Origin: Klebsormidium nitens
Taxonomy: Eukaryota > Streptophyta > Klebsormidiophyceae > Klebsormidiales > Klebsormidiaceae
DNA: 64,000 nucleotides
Assembly: GCA_000708835.1 (NCBI GenBank)
Contig: DF237451.1
Coordinates: forward strand, 1 to 64,000
Direction of reading: 5' to 3'
Part shown: one piece after another, positions 36,301 through 47,162 of the stretch
Layout of the letters: every line of letters starts with the position of its first letter
How positions within the stretch are numbered: position 1 is the first letter of the stretch
The notes under the pieces: generated by a model
Told to the model about the DNA's origin: nothing
What the model saw: the letters and a program-made list of their open reading frames with translations, nothing else
Database searches by the model: none
Translations under genes and position numbers: made by a program

Positions 36301-39300
36301 AGCAGCGACCCTTGGCAAAAAAAGTCATCGCACAAAAAAAACAAGCAAATACCTGAACACTTCGGGAGTACGAATCCCTCGACCCTAGGAACCATAATCA
36401 AAGTTCACGACAAAGACGTAACAAAAGCTCATTGATCAGGAGATACCCACCTTTCCGAACATGCCGATGAGCGCTCCATAAGTGACGGCACCGATTGGCA
36501 CGCCCGCAACTCGCATCTCGGTGAGCAGGTACAGTGCTACGTCCAGCTGGCCTGAATGGCCCGCCACGTCGATCAGAGCGCTGAACACCACCTGCATTCA
36601 GCACACAAGATAGAGGTCGAAAACCTGAAATCTCATATGAATTCGCTCGCTGGGTGCACATACTCGTCTCTTTGTCGACAGATTGACAGCAGTGGTCGTT
36701 CCGTGCCAGGGAGAGTACATATCCTGAAAGACGGGTCTAGGCTTGCTAGCCAAAGCACAGTCGTGGCAGGATCGTTGAGGAGATTGGAGGGGAGTCGTCG
36801 AAACAGAACTTTAAGAGCCGTCCAGCGACTTCGCACCTCGTCGGGCATGATGCCTGCTGCGCGCATGTCTGCATAGATGGCGAGCGCCTTTGCCACGTCC
36901 CCGTCCTTGCTGCAGGCATGCACCAGCGACGTGTACACCTCCCTGGACGGCATCACGCCGCCCTCCACCATCCCCGCATAGATCTCTATCGCGCGCTCCA
37001 GCTGCAACGCCCAAAGTGGAGACGTGTCAGCGAGGTGGACGATCAAGACGAAGGGTGCTGCGCCTACGGCTCAGCCCTTTCTGAAAACCAGTGGTTTGGT
37101 CAGCGACCTTTAATAATACTTCCTCCTCACTTTGTGCGCACATGATTAGCTATACGATCCACCTTACCAATCTTAAAGTATGAACTTGATTCCCAAGAGG
37201 AATCAACCGTATCTCTAAGAGGTAGCCAACTCCTCTCACGACCTTTTGCAGCGGATCTGTCGTATGCAACCTGGCCACTGAGAAGCGTGACCGAACCTTG
37301 CACCACTCAGCATGACCTCGGAGTGTCTGCTCGGGCACTCACCTCTCCCGCTTGTGCGCATGCATTGACGAGCGTGCCGAGCGTGATGGCGTCCGGCTTC
37401 AGACCCTGTATCGCCATGTCGCCATACACGTCGAACGCTCGCGCGACCACCCCGGACCGGCCACACGCGTTGATCAGCGAGTTGAAGACTGCTTGGTCGG
37501 GCTTGATGTTCTGCACAGCCAACAGCGAAGCCTTGACTGCGACTTCACGACCGAGTATTATTCTCGCGCACAACTGAAGTTTGAGGGAAACTTCGTGCAG
37601 TTGCGCACCAGACCCTGCAACTTGCCCCTCGAACGCCAAGGCTGGCCATCAATGCTTGGAAGAGTCTCACAATAAACAACAGCTTGTCTCAACGGAACTC
37701 CATCTGCACACTTCCACTGCCACAGCTGCCTCAGAAGCGGACAACTCAGTCAGGCGCTCACCTTCTTGAGCATGATGCTGTAGGCTCCGAAGGCCTTGGC
37801 CACCTGGCGCACTTCCGCACAGCCGTGGATGAGCGCGGCAAACGTGTACCGGTTCGGCTCCACGCCCGCAGCCTCCATGTCGTGGAACACCTGCCGGAGC
37901 ACAGGACTGGGCGCTCAGCAACAAGAGTACAATTTCTCCATATGGGTACATAGGACTTGTAGAATTGCCGAATTGACAAAAGACAAGGGAAATGTGGTTT
38001 CTCGATTTTGCAAAACTTTCGTGACACATGATCTCGAGATGAGGATTGACTCCGATAACATAATGATGTACCGACGTCTTTTCCACAGCCAGCCAGTCAA
38101 GCGAAGATAAGCGCCACTGTGTCGTCAAGAAGACCAATCGGGTTAGAGTAAGACGCCATTAAAATAACTATCTTCTCGCAAAATCTGCAAGTCAAGCACT
38201 TACCTTGAACGCAAGGTCCAGCCTCCTGGCGTTCATGCAGGTGGTGATGAGCCCCGTGTACAGATGGCAGTCTGGGACCACCCTCGCGCCGTGCGCCACG
38301 GCCAGCACGTCGAAACCACCTGCAAGAGGAAGGACAAGGAGCTGAGCAGGGGGAACGGCGACTTCTCGAAAGACGCAGTTGAGAAGCGGAACAGAACAAT
38401 CACAGGGTTGCGCACTTTGAATCGCAGAGATGGTTCCGTGCAGACAAATGTCAAGTGCCACACGTGACCCTCGAGACTGCAACGACCTCGAAAAGCAGAC
38501 AGGATAAGCGGATTGTAACCAGCCAGAACAGCTACCTTCCATGACGGGCTTCCTTTCGGGTCTGAAAGTGACGAAGCACCACAAAAAAACATTTTGTACT
38601 TACGATCCACATCGGCCTTCTGAGCACAAACCCCCATGACGGAGGTCAGCAGGGTGAGCGTGGGCGCGCGGAACAGCTTGAGGAAGCGTACACTCAGAGC
38701 AGCGTCTGGCTGGGAAGCGCACAGCTGCAGCACACGCTGGTGCGACACGTGCTGCAATTCCACCAGCACAAGTTCATAAGACACTTTCGTGGGGGTAGAG
38801 TGTTCGTGGGGGCTTGAGTCGATTTGACCTCCACAGCGTTTGATGCTCCACCTACAACGTTATGGGTGATGAATGGCGCTGCTGATTGCGGGAAAAGGTC
38901 AACCTCTCCTTGGACCCATCATCAACGCACTACGCTTTGGATTGCAAGCGTTAGCATCTGCCTGTGCCGATTGAAGTCAACGAAAGGGCATCCAACAAAT
39001 GTCGCAGAGGATTTTTCGAGCGTTTAATGTGTTTCGAGGGTTTAACATGCGGCATGCCTTACCTTCTTGATATTTAGAAGTCCTGCCTGCTGTCCTGCCT
39101 CTATGATGTCTATGCACTCCTTAGCCCTGTATCAAGAAACACCGAATATCGAGTGTTGAAACATGTTACTGACAATGGGGAGACTCGGGTTCCAAACTTC
39201 AATGGCCATACCTCGATTCTGCTGCTTCGCGGTCTTCTAGACTGGCACCTGGACCTTTTGACTTGACCCTTATCACAGCATGCGTCAGCACCCCTCACTC

Positions 39301-42300
39301 GTCAACCTGCAATTTGTCCATCTGAAGCTTTGGGTACAAGAAACATATCTGACTGGTGGTGAATTCAGGAAGAGAATCCATGCCAAAATGCAGCTGCCTC
39401 ATAGCACATACTGCTGCCCCCATCCCTCTCACCTCCTCTTCTGCAAGCAGTGCCGATATTCCGCGAGAAATCCTCCCCGTGTCATCAACCTTGCGTCCTC
39501 CTTTTCAACGGGCCGCTCCAGGACAGCCACGCCTAATGTCACCCCAGCCTTCCCCCTCTCTACGCTAACACTGTCTTCATTGGGACCTTCTGCCAGCACG
39601 CCCCCAAGGCTGCTGCCAACACTCCCATTCTCAGCACTGTTCTGCGAGTTCTCCGCTCCGCTTTTACTGCTTCCCTCTGAGGGCCCCGCAGGAGCCTCCC
39701 GCCTAGCCTGGTCTTCTTCTTCCTCAAGCACGAGAAGCCCGTTGCTCGATCCGCTCTCAGCACTTACTTCAGCACCCAAAGCGTCCTTCACCGATTGCTC
39801 TACTGCAACCCCGTTTGCAGAGCCATTCGGGCCATGGTCATCTGGCTCAGGCTGCGTTGCGGCTTCTTCATCGGGGTCGATTGGGTTTTTCCAGACGGGG
39901 TGCTTTACTGGGGGTTTGTGCAACGCACGATTCAGATGTTCCACTGTGCTGCTGTGGCTGGCAGTGGGGGTACTGGCGGCTGCATGCCCATTTGGGGCAC
40001 TGCCGTTGAGGTAACTAGTGGCCGGCTCCACCTGTAGCCGAAGTTGCCACGTGCTCAGAAGGTGCTCTCGTGATAACAAGTCCCCTTTCACACCAAAAGA
40101 ATTGCCGTCCAATCAGAACCTTTGACCAGCGCTTAGGGGCCTCAAAGACAGTGCTGATGATCGCTACCACACATTTTTGTGCTGACAAGTGCCTTCAAAT
40201 GGTGCCTGCTTACCCTTGCCCGCTCCAGGTACTGCTCCAGCCAAGCCACCGTAGTTGCATCCAGCTCTGGCACAGGATCCGTCAGTCGCAAGCTGCACAC
40301 AACCGAGCGGCAAGAGTCAAGGGGCAACCTCGACTTAGAAAAATCACTGATGATGCAGCTAGGCAGAAAACGAATTGCAAGTGATCAGAAGCCATTAAGA
40401 GCAACCAACAGCAGATAGGTTGCTTTCTACGACGAGGAGCTGTGACTACGCCCATCCAAGGAACCAAAGAGTGAGTCTGCATACCTGTCGTTCTTCTGCA
40501 GGAGCACGCGACAGATCGCCACGCGCCTTTCCTCTCCGCCAGATGCGGCCCCCACCTCAGCGAGGACCCCCGCCGCCACTGACATCCTTTCCCCCGCATC
40601 GGAGCAGGCGTCCAGCGACCCCTGCAGGCTCCGCAGCTTGCCCGCCAGCGCCTCAACATCCACCCCCGCCGCCGCCATGTCTGCACTCAGCCCCTCGAAG
40701 TCGCGCAGCAACCGACGGGTCTCTTCCAGAGTGGGCTGCAGACCGACCTCAACTTATGTCAAGAGTTGCAAGAAGCCTCTCTTCAAGCACCATCTCCCGC
40801 CACGTCTCTTGGCCGAACAAGGAGATGCCCCATCTCTTCCTTCCACCACCATGGCTGGTGCATTATATCAAGTGACCATCATCGATGCCACTCAAAGAGT
40901 CCGAGGCAGAGGCACAAAGGTAGGATTGGAACACTGAATGCTTAAGCTATAAGCAGGGCATGTGCCACTCAATGCGGCTCACCCGGATAGACTCCATGAC
41001 AACCGGTCCTGCGCACTTGTATCCATTAACTTGAGAAGCCGCATTGTATGCCTCCTCCAAAGAGGTGGCCGCTGCCGACACGCTCGGCGCTGCAGTTGCC
41101 GCCTTTCCTAGCGCAGCGCCCGTCACGGCCCTGCCGCTGCCAGGCCGCATACTGCGCAACAGCTCCTTCCCCACTGGAGTCACCTACGGGATACAAGAGA
41201 GCTCCAATCGACCAGGGGCTCCAGCCGGCACCCCTTGCGGAGAGGTTTTGCAGTTGCAGGCACAGGAATGCTTGTTGAAGATGATGCATGAGCTTTGGTG
41301 AGCAATCTGCAAATAGTAGCCCTAGCTTCTTTGAGAAGGATACTCACCAGACACACCCCGAGCAACAAGATTGCTGAGGGCAGCAAAGCAGCACTTCCTC
41401 CGGAGAAAAGGTACTCCGTGGGACCCTGAAGAAACAAGACAGGTTGCATCAGCACAATGCTAGGCGGTTTGCCTTTCTATCTATGGCAACTAGCATCATG
41501 ATTTGGGACAAATCATGACTGGTTTAAGCCACAAATCGGGCAATTCCCGGGTGTGCCACTCCACAACACGTTGCCAGGAAAGACACGCCTTGCTGCTCTG
41601 GTTCAGGCCAAGCTTAGAAGCATTCTCACATATATACCACTTGCTTGGAAGGCGAGAAAGGCGCTAGCCAGACTCCTCTCCTCCAGGCATTCCCTCCCGC
41701 TCGGTTCGGCATCACCAGGGCTGTGATCAGCCTGGAAAACAATAGCAGCAGACCAAGTGAGAACTTGAAGGAAACGAACCAGCCTTTTTGATCCAAAACT
41801 GGCATGATTCCAAGGTTTTAAGGCAGACAGTGATGCACCAACTGCAGGACGGCTCTTCTCATCACTCGTCTTGACCACCATGGCTCATCGGACTCAAGAT
41901 TGAAGACGATGGCTTCCATCTCTTGATAAAAGTGACGGGTGCCCGTGCACATTGTGCGCCGCAATTGATCCTCATCAAGGGATCCTGCAAGGCTGGCACC
42001 CCATGTTTCCTTGCCTGCACTGTCGAACCTCCGCTTGTACAAACTTCTGGATCCACAGAGGTGGCCTCAGCGACACCACTGCCGACGAAAGTGCCTGCCA
42101 GGAGACCCAGCAGAGCCCGCCTCCCTAAACCTGCTTCAGAAACCGAGCTTTCTCCGGTTTGCTGACCACCATGCTTGAATTCCAATCGTGTAGTAACCTG
42201 CACAGTCAAGGGGCCAATGAAATTGCTCGTAAGCCAATAAGACCATTAGTCTTGCCGACGAGGGTGCTATTGAACCCTACTTTGGTTGAAGAAGCGAAGA

Positions 42301-42993
42301 AGGTGATCAAATTTGAGCCTGGCCATCAGGATCAAGAGGCTTGCTCTCTTGCGCATATGGTCTTGAATCTCTCAACCAAAACCGATCCATTCACATGATG
42401 ACCGCTCAAGGTTGTGACTCAAGCAGTCTTGTGACCTTTCAAAGACTCACCCTTTGAGCATTCTGAGCTGCAGAACCGTCTACTTCGTCCTGCAGCGCCG
42501 ACCGAGGGTGGTGCGGTATGCTTGCGGAACAGCACAACTTAATCCTGGCAGCTTCATGTGACCAGCAACGCTGCAATTGCCTAGACTTGCCATTCCCGGT
42601 TCTCGGACTTCCTAATGCACCTCTCCGGCTCAAAGAACCCAGATTTCGCGCTCTGCAGATGCCTAGTGCATTGTCAGATACCTGTGCTCCCTCGAAGAGC
42701 AGGGGCCAGTGCATCGAGAGCCCTCTGACACAAGGGACCAGCGTTAAATGCTGACCGTCCGAGCACCTCCTGTTGCAGCCAAACCTTGAACCTAGATGGC
42801 AACCAGGTCCATTCCTAGCATGCGGTCTGCCTGCCAATGCTTTGCCCTGCACCTTGATCCGCTTGTGCTTTGTCCGCAATCTTAGATGATTCAGACATTG
42901 CCCCCCAGCACGAACGGCTCGCTCTGACAACCCCGACATACTTCCTCCAAGGACCGCCACCCCTGACCCTTCGCGTAGCAGCTGGCTGGCCAT
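33353..42993 (-). CDS. MRL1: MRL1-type pentatricopeptide repeat protein
   Basis: The phase-consistent exon chain is 41731-41630, 41425-41348, 41183-40983, 40735-40485, 40292-40214, 40031-39433, 39126-39063, 38751-38604, 38319-38204, 37890-37762, 37510-37343, 37001-36837, 36591-36451, 36218-36010, 35753-35662, 35393-35288, 34919-34531, 34053-33951 and 33695-33353 (1160 aa). An exon ending at 41866 (phase 0) precedes it. Near the N-terminus is a hydrophobic segment (LLPSAILLLGVCL), then a low-complexity acidic linker. About nine or ten PPR motifs follow (38.3-35.7 kb; e.g. PDQAVFNSLINACGRSG). The C-terminus (SASLRRWLRPP-like, FVEQQRAIRLGQKLP) is typical of MRL1. In Chlamydomonas and Arabidopsis MRL1 stabilises chloroplast rbcL mRNA. 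The N-terminal exons are unresolved: the 42993 ATG with exon 42993-42853 is my candidate start, and the frame changes between ~42200 and 41866. Confidence 0.85.
41862..42209 (-). other. Alternative frame with a thylakoid-signal-like stretch at the MRL1 5' end
   Basis: An acceptor at 42198 opens a frame that stays open to ~41862 and includes GRRALLGLLAG followed by FVGSGVAEA: twin arginine, hydrophobic core and an AxA-like end, as in lumen-targeting signals. The MRL1-consistent frame downstream (YKRRFDSAGKETWG, FYQEMEAIVFNLESDE) is a different frame of the same DNA. Either an intron or alternative start links them, or one frame is not used. I cannot decide from sequence alone. Confidence 0.3.
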
Positions 42994-43490
42994 GGTCCAA
43001 TCTATGATGATTGAAGAGATTCCTGTGACAAGAACAGCTCTTACAACACATACAGAGAAAAGAATGCTCAGTACTTTTGAAATAGCTGCATTCGGATCCG
43101 CGGATCTTCCAGATTCATGATGCCAAAAGGAAGATGCCCGCCATCAACAACAGGACGAGACTTTCCTAGCCTTCAACATTGAGTTTGATGAACCATTGCT
43201 GGTATCCCAGTTTCGCGGTAACCACCCATCAGACGCCCTTTTCAGTTGGGTTGAATACGGTATCTCCTGCCAAAACAGCCAAAAGCACAAACTGGCGGAT
43301 TCATCTTTGTCAGGGACGCTTTTCAAGATTGCACTTTTCAAAGCTGGTCGGCTGACCCCTCGAGGGTTCACCCAAACCGCAAAAGGATGGCCCTCAAACA
43401 ACCTACAACCATTGATCGCCGTTCATTCTGATCGACACGTAGGATCGGACGCAGATCTAGCCCCAAAAGTTTGGATTAAGGTTAGGTGCA

Positions 43491-44201
43491 TTACCTGGGG
43501 ACGCGGAACATGGGCTAGAAATTTCACCGTCCGAAATTTGTCGGACGAAGTCGGGGCGGTACCAAACCGCGCGCGGTACTCGTTCAATACGCCGGCCCCC
43601 CGTATGAAATTCAAAATTCAAATCGCGAAAGGCCATTTTGGCAGCTCTGTACCACTTTTTCCACGCGAAAAGCCACCAACCTGGACTTTGGGCTGGACTC
43701 AATCTCCTCTGGGCCTTGACATTCGCCGTTGAGATCGTGACATAGGGCCTTGAAACACGGATTTGACAACGCATTTTGGGCAGCATTTGACGTTTTCAAG
43801 CAAACAAAGCCATTTTTGCGCCCCTTTACCACGTTTACCTCAACGAATCTCAGTAACCTAAAGAAGGTAATCGCTATATTCAAGTGAGGTCTTGACATAT
43901 TGGCGTTGAGATCTGGTAAACGCACTTGGATTATTCTTATAAGGCCACCACTTTCCAGCATTTGCAGCCTCCGGTCAAATTTGAAACTTGAAATTGCATT
44001 CCTTTAAGTGTTCGCTTTGTGGCAGTCTGCAGTGTGCACTTGTGCACTGGTTTCACTGGCCGAGTTCAGATCTTCGGCTGTAGCCGTCTCGGAGGTACGG
44101 TACCGAGGCTTTCCAACCGGGGTGTCCGAGACCGTCCGAAGTGAAAGTTCCAGTCTGGGGCTCGGTGAAATAGTTTAGCCCATGTTCCGCGTCCCCACAT
44201 T
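43491..44201. repeat. ~700-bp segment flanked by diverged inverted repeats
   Basis: The 21-bp core at 43497-43517 (GGGGACGCGGAACATGGGCT and one base more) is an exact reverse complement of 44176-44196. Similarity continues inward with small differences to a shared TTTCACCG and outward over ATTACCT/GTAATG. On opposite strands both arms can be read as W-G-R-G-T-W-A. The segment sits in the MRL1/phosphatase divergent spacer and has no gene. It may be a decayed element. Confidence 0.55.
43715..43913. repeat. Diverged direct repeat inside the inverted-repeat segment
   Basis: CTTGACATTCGCCGTTGAGA at 43715 recurs as CTTGACATATTGGCGTTGAG at 43891, 176 bp further on. Surrounding words (GGCCATTTTGGCAG against GGCCACCACTTTCCAGCATTT) suggest an old tandem duplication. 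Confidence 0.4.
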
Positions 44202-44561
44202 ACCTCGGTTAAGCTCTTGGTTAGACGGAGATACGGAATCTGCGAGGGATTCACAATTTTGCCTAGGGAGTTTAGGCTCTCGTTCCAAGGACAGGCCAAA
44301 CATGGCATGGGCTATCTCATCGGAGGGCTGTAAAGAAGCTTCTGAAGAATCGGATGGACATATTGCGTCCCAAAGCACGGCTTGAGGCTGAGCTTAAATG
44401 TGCATGCAGCATCCGCATGCTACGCATCACTGTCAGTGTCAGTGATTGTTCGCACCTGTTCAGTTTTGTTGTCAATGTCAGTGTTGACCAGTCTGCTCGT
44501 CGAATCTGCTCACCACCTAGCTGCCTTCTCCTTATCGCTTGCACCACCTTATCTCTTGCAG

Positions 44562-47162
44562 ATGGCGTCTCCTGGTGCTGATTCTCGGGCCCCGTTGGGC
44601 GGAGCTGCAGCAGGCTCCGAAGGGCTGCATACGCCCCCTCCGGCAGCGCGCAGCGCTGAGGATATGTATCTGGATGCTTCCGACCAGGGGAACGAAAGCG
44701 ATGAGGAATTTGTAAGAGATCCTGAGTTCGAGGCCGGCATTGTGCTCTCTCCACCGCCAGCCACCCCCACTGAGCCCAGCCCTGTAGTCAGCCCAGCACG
44801 GGAAACGAAAATTCCCCGCCGTATGGGCCCCAACATTCAGAACATGTTCGTGGTAAGGACATCTCCTCTTATCTGAGCACGAGCAGAGTTCCTGCTTCGT
44901 CACATCAAGCGCTTAGTTCCTCCGCTCGCTTCTGAGATTCTGATCATGCTCATCAATTATCATTCTGCCGATATCATTCCGCCCACAGCATGTGATTGCA
45001 ACATTGCAAGGAGCTCAGAATCAGTATCACAGCCCATTGATAATGGCCCTCATCAGTGCCCGACCGCTGCCACGATTGTTTCGAATGCCATTGTAGTACC
45101 TAGCTTCATTTGTTGATCCTGCCTCTGTCTATGGGGGCAGATCTGTTAATGCGCGTTTGCTTTTGTTGAATTCTCCAGGTACGACATGGAGAGCGCTCGG
45201 ACGACGCAGTCCCCGGGTGGGTTTTTTTTTTCATTCTTTCTTAGAAAAACTGGGCTTTCACTCGTTCTTCATTTTAGCGTTCGGCGTCCTTCTGTGCAAG
45301 GGAAGGTCCTAATGGACTTCCCCGGGCCACCAACACCTCTCAGACCAATATAACCGAGTGCAAGCACAGTGCGCTTGCCAATCTAGTCGGATAGAACTCG
45401 GTAGTCCTGTTCGAGTACGTTCTGTGCAGTAAAAAAACTATCAACGACCGGGTTCTAGGCAGAAAACGGGTACAACGGGCTAGAATATGATTCGTTCTAG
45501 ACACATGCTGCCTAGAACGTAAGCGGTTCTAGTGAGAATACATGATGGAGGTCGTACAACTGCCACCCCATGCATACATTTCATACATTCTTGTAGGTGG
45601 GAGAAGACGGCCGCCAGGCCTTGGGACCCCCCTCTCACAGAGAAAGGCTTTCAGCAGGCGTATAATATGGGTCAGCAGCTGCGCAACGAGGGGTACAAGA
45701 TCGACCGAGTCGTCATCTCCCCTTTCCTACGGTGCCTTCAAACGGCGGGTGAGATCATCAAAGCATTGGTGGACGGGGCAGGAGAAGATGAAGTCGCGCA
45801 GGACAGCAAGGGCAAGGGGGTAGAGCGCGCTCAGGATGGTGCCGCACGTGCGCCGGCAAGTACAGTGAAGGCGCACATAGACTACGGTTTGACGGAGCTG
45901 CTGAACGCGCGCGCTATTCGGAACCCGCCCCGGTCGGGCGCTGATCTGCACAGCAAGGACACGTGGCTCCTGCCAGAGGAACAGCTGCACGCACTGCTGC
46001 CATCGGGAGTGCTCGATGAATTGCTGGGAACTCAGGGGAAGGTGAGGAGTTTGGCATACTTAACGAGTGGTCCTGCTCCATTCCTCGTAACTTCCCCTCC
46101 ACTTTTGGAGAGTCTTCACTATGACCAGCTTCTTTGGCTTCCTTTGTTGAATAAAACCCGTCCGTGATCAAGAGCTTTCCTGGTCACTCTTCCTTTCAAC
46201 CACTGTTCAGTGATAATTGTCAATTGCTCTTGTTGTATTTGGAGCCTGCACACTGGTCCCGATTAACGGACGTTTTGATATGTCATCTACAAACTATCTT
46301 TGATGAAACTCAAGACACTGTGGTTTGATAGTAGCTGACAAGCCCACTAAGATACACCAGCTCTGACGCTTTGGCGTTCCAGGAGGATTGTCGGAATCCA
46401 TCACCATACACTCGAGGCATGTCGCGATGATTGTGATGGTAGCACGTCTAAGAAACTTCTGTGTAATTTTCTGTGCGATTTTCGAAAAGCAAGTCCAACG
46501 TCTTACTGTGCAGTTCCCAGATTGGCCCGAGGATGATGAGGTGTGCCATGCTCGGTATGCCGAGGCTTATGGCAGGATTGGAGACCAGTTTCCAAACGAA
46601 GATATCATTTGCGTGACCCACGGTAAGGGCTATCACTTTCGTGAGCAATCAACCTATCTGCCTCGTTTCGTATTACTTCACTTGTCTAAGTTCAGTAAAC
46701 GGGGTCAGAGTATCGCGGCTTCAAGGGCCAGCCTATGAAGTTCAATGCGTCCGTTTTGACAATGAACACCCCAAACTTGCCAGAGCCAGCATCTGTCAGT
46801 CGGTTCCATCAATCTGATGTGTTCTTTGTGTACCTCGACTTGATCATCGCCAGACTACCTATGTGAAGCTGTACCACCTACAATACTTTTGCTATGTCCA
46901 CGTACACTATGTTCTCTGGAGTTTGTGACGCTTTTCATTGAATTGCTAAGGAGGACTAGGCTCATCACGCTGGCGTTTTGCAGGAGAGGGCGTTGGTGTT
47001 TCCGCCAGTCGGTTTAAAAAGGTTGTCGTTTACGCTGTGAACTACTGTGGCTTCACTCAAGCGCAACGATCCAGACCTGGCACATCGGGAGAGCCAGACG
47101 AACAGTGGGACCTTGTGACGCAGTCTGAGGAAAGCGGAGTCTACTGGACATTGACCACTTGA
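44562..47162 (+). CDS. Histidine phosphatase superfamily (phosphoglycerate mutase-like) protein
   Basis: Exons 44562-44852, 45179-45216, 45597-46041, 46514-46622 and 46984-47162 join in phase; 1062 nt, 353 aa. The protein belongs to the eukaryotic branch of the histidine phosphatases that resembles UBASH3/TFIIIC-tau55 and plant phosphoglycerate mutase-like proteins. The phosphate-accepting motif V-R-H-G-E-R is at 98-103 (His100). WDPPLTEKGFQQA, SPFLRCLQTA (the arginine that binds phosphate) and YGLTELL (acid residue) follow, and the second catalytic histidine is in VTHGEGVG (His294). All four key positions are present, so it is probably active; its substrate is unknown. Residues 1-95 are a low-complexity, acidic, proline-rich leader without an obvious signal peptide. 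Intron 2 carries a small foldback. Confidence 0.9.
45452..45518. repeat. Foldback in intron 2 of the phosphatase gene
   Basis: GTTCTAGGCAG at 45452-45462 is the exact reverse complement of CTGCCTAGAAC at 45508-45518. A nested CTAGAAT/ATTCGTTCTAG pair lies between them. It is short and may be a decayed element or chance. Confidence 0.45.

Noticed and set aside
42439-42993. 184-codon minus-strand open frame as a complete gene
   Set aside because: Only the first 47 codons look useful as a leader exon, with a donor at 42852. The remainder has intron-like composition and no recognisable motif.
43196-43732. 178-codon plus-strand frame as a gene
   Set aside because: It runs over the inverted-repeat segment, has no domain and includes one repeat arm. 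More likely a decayed repeat than an active gene.
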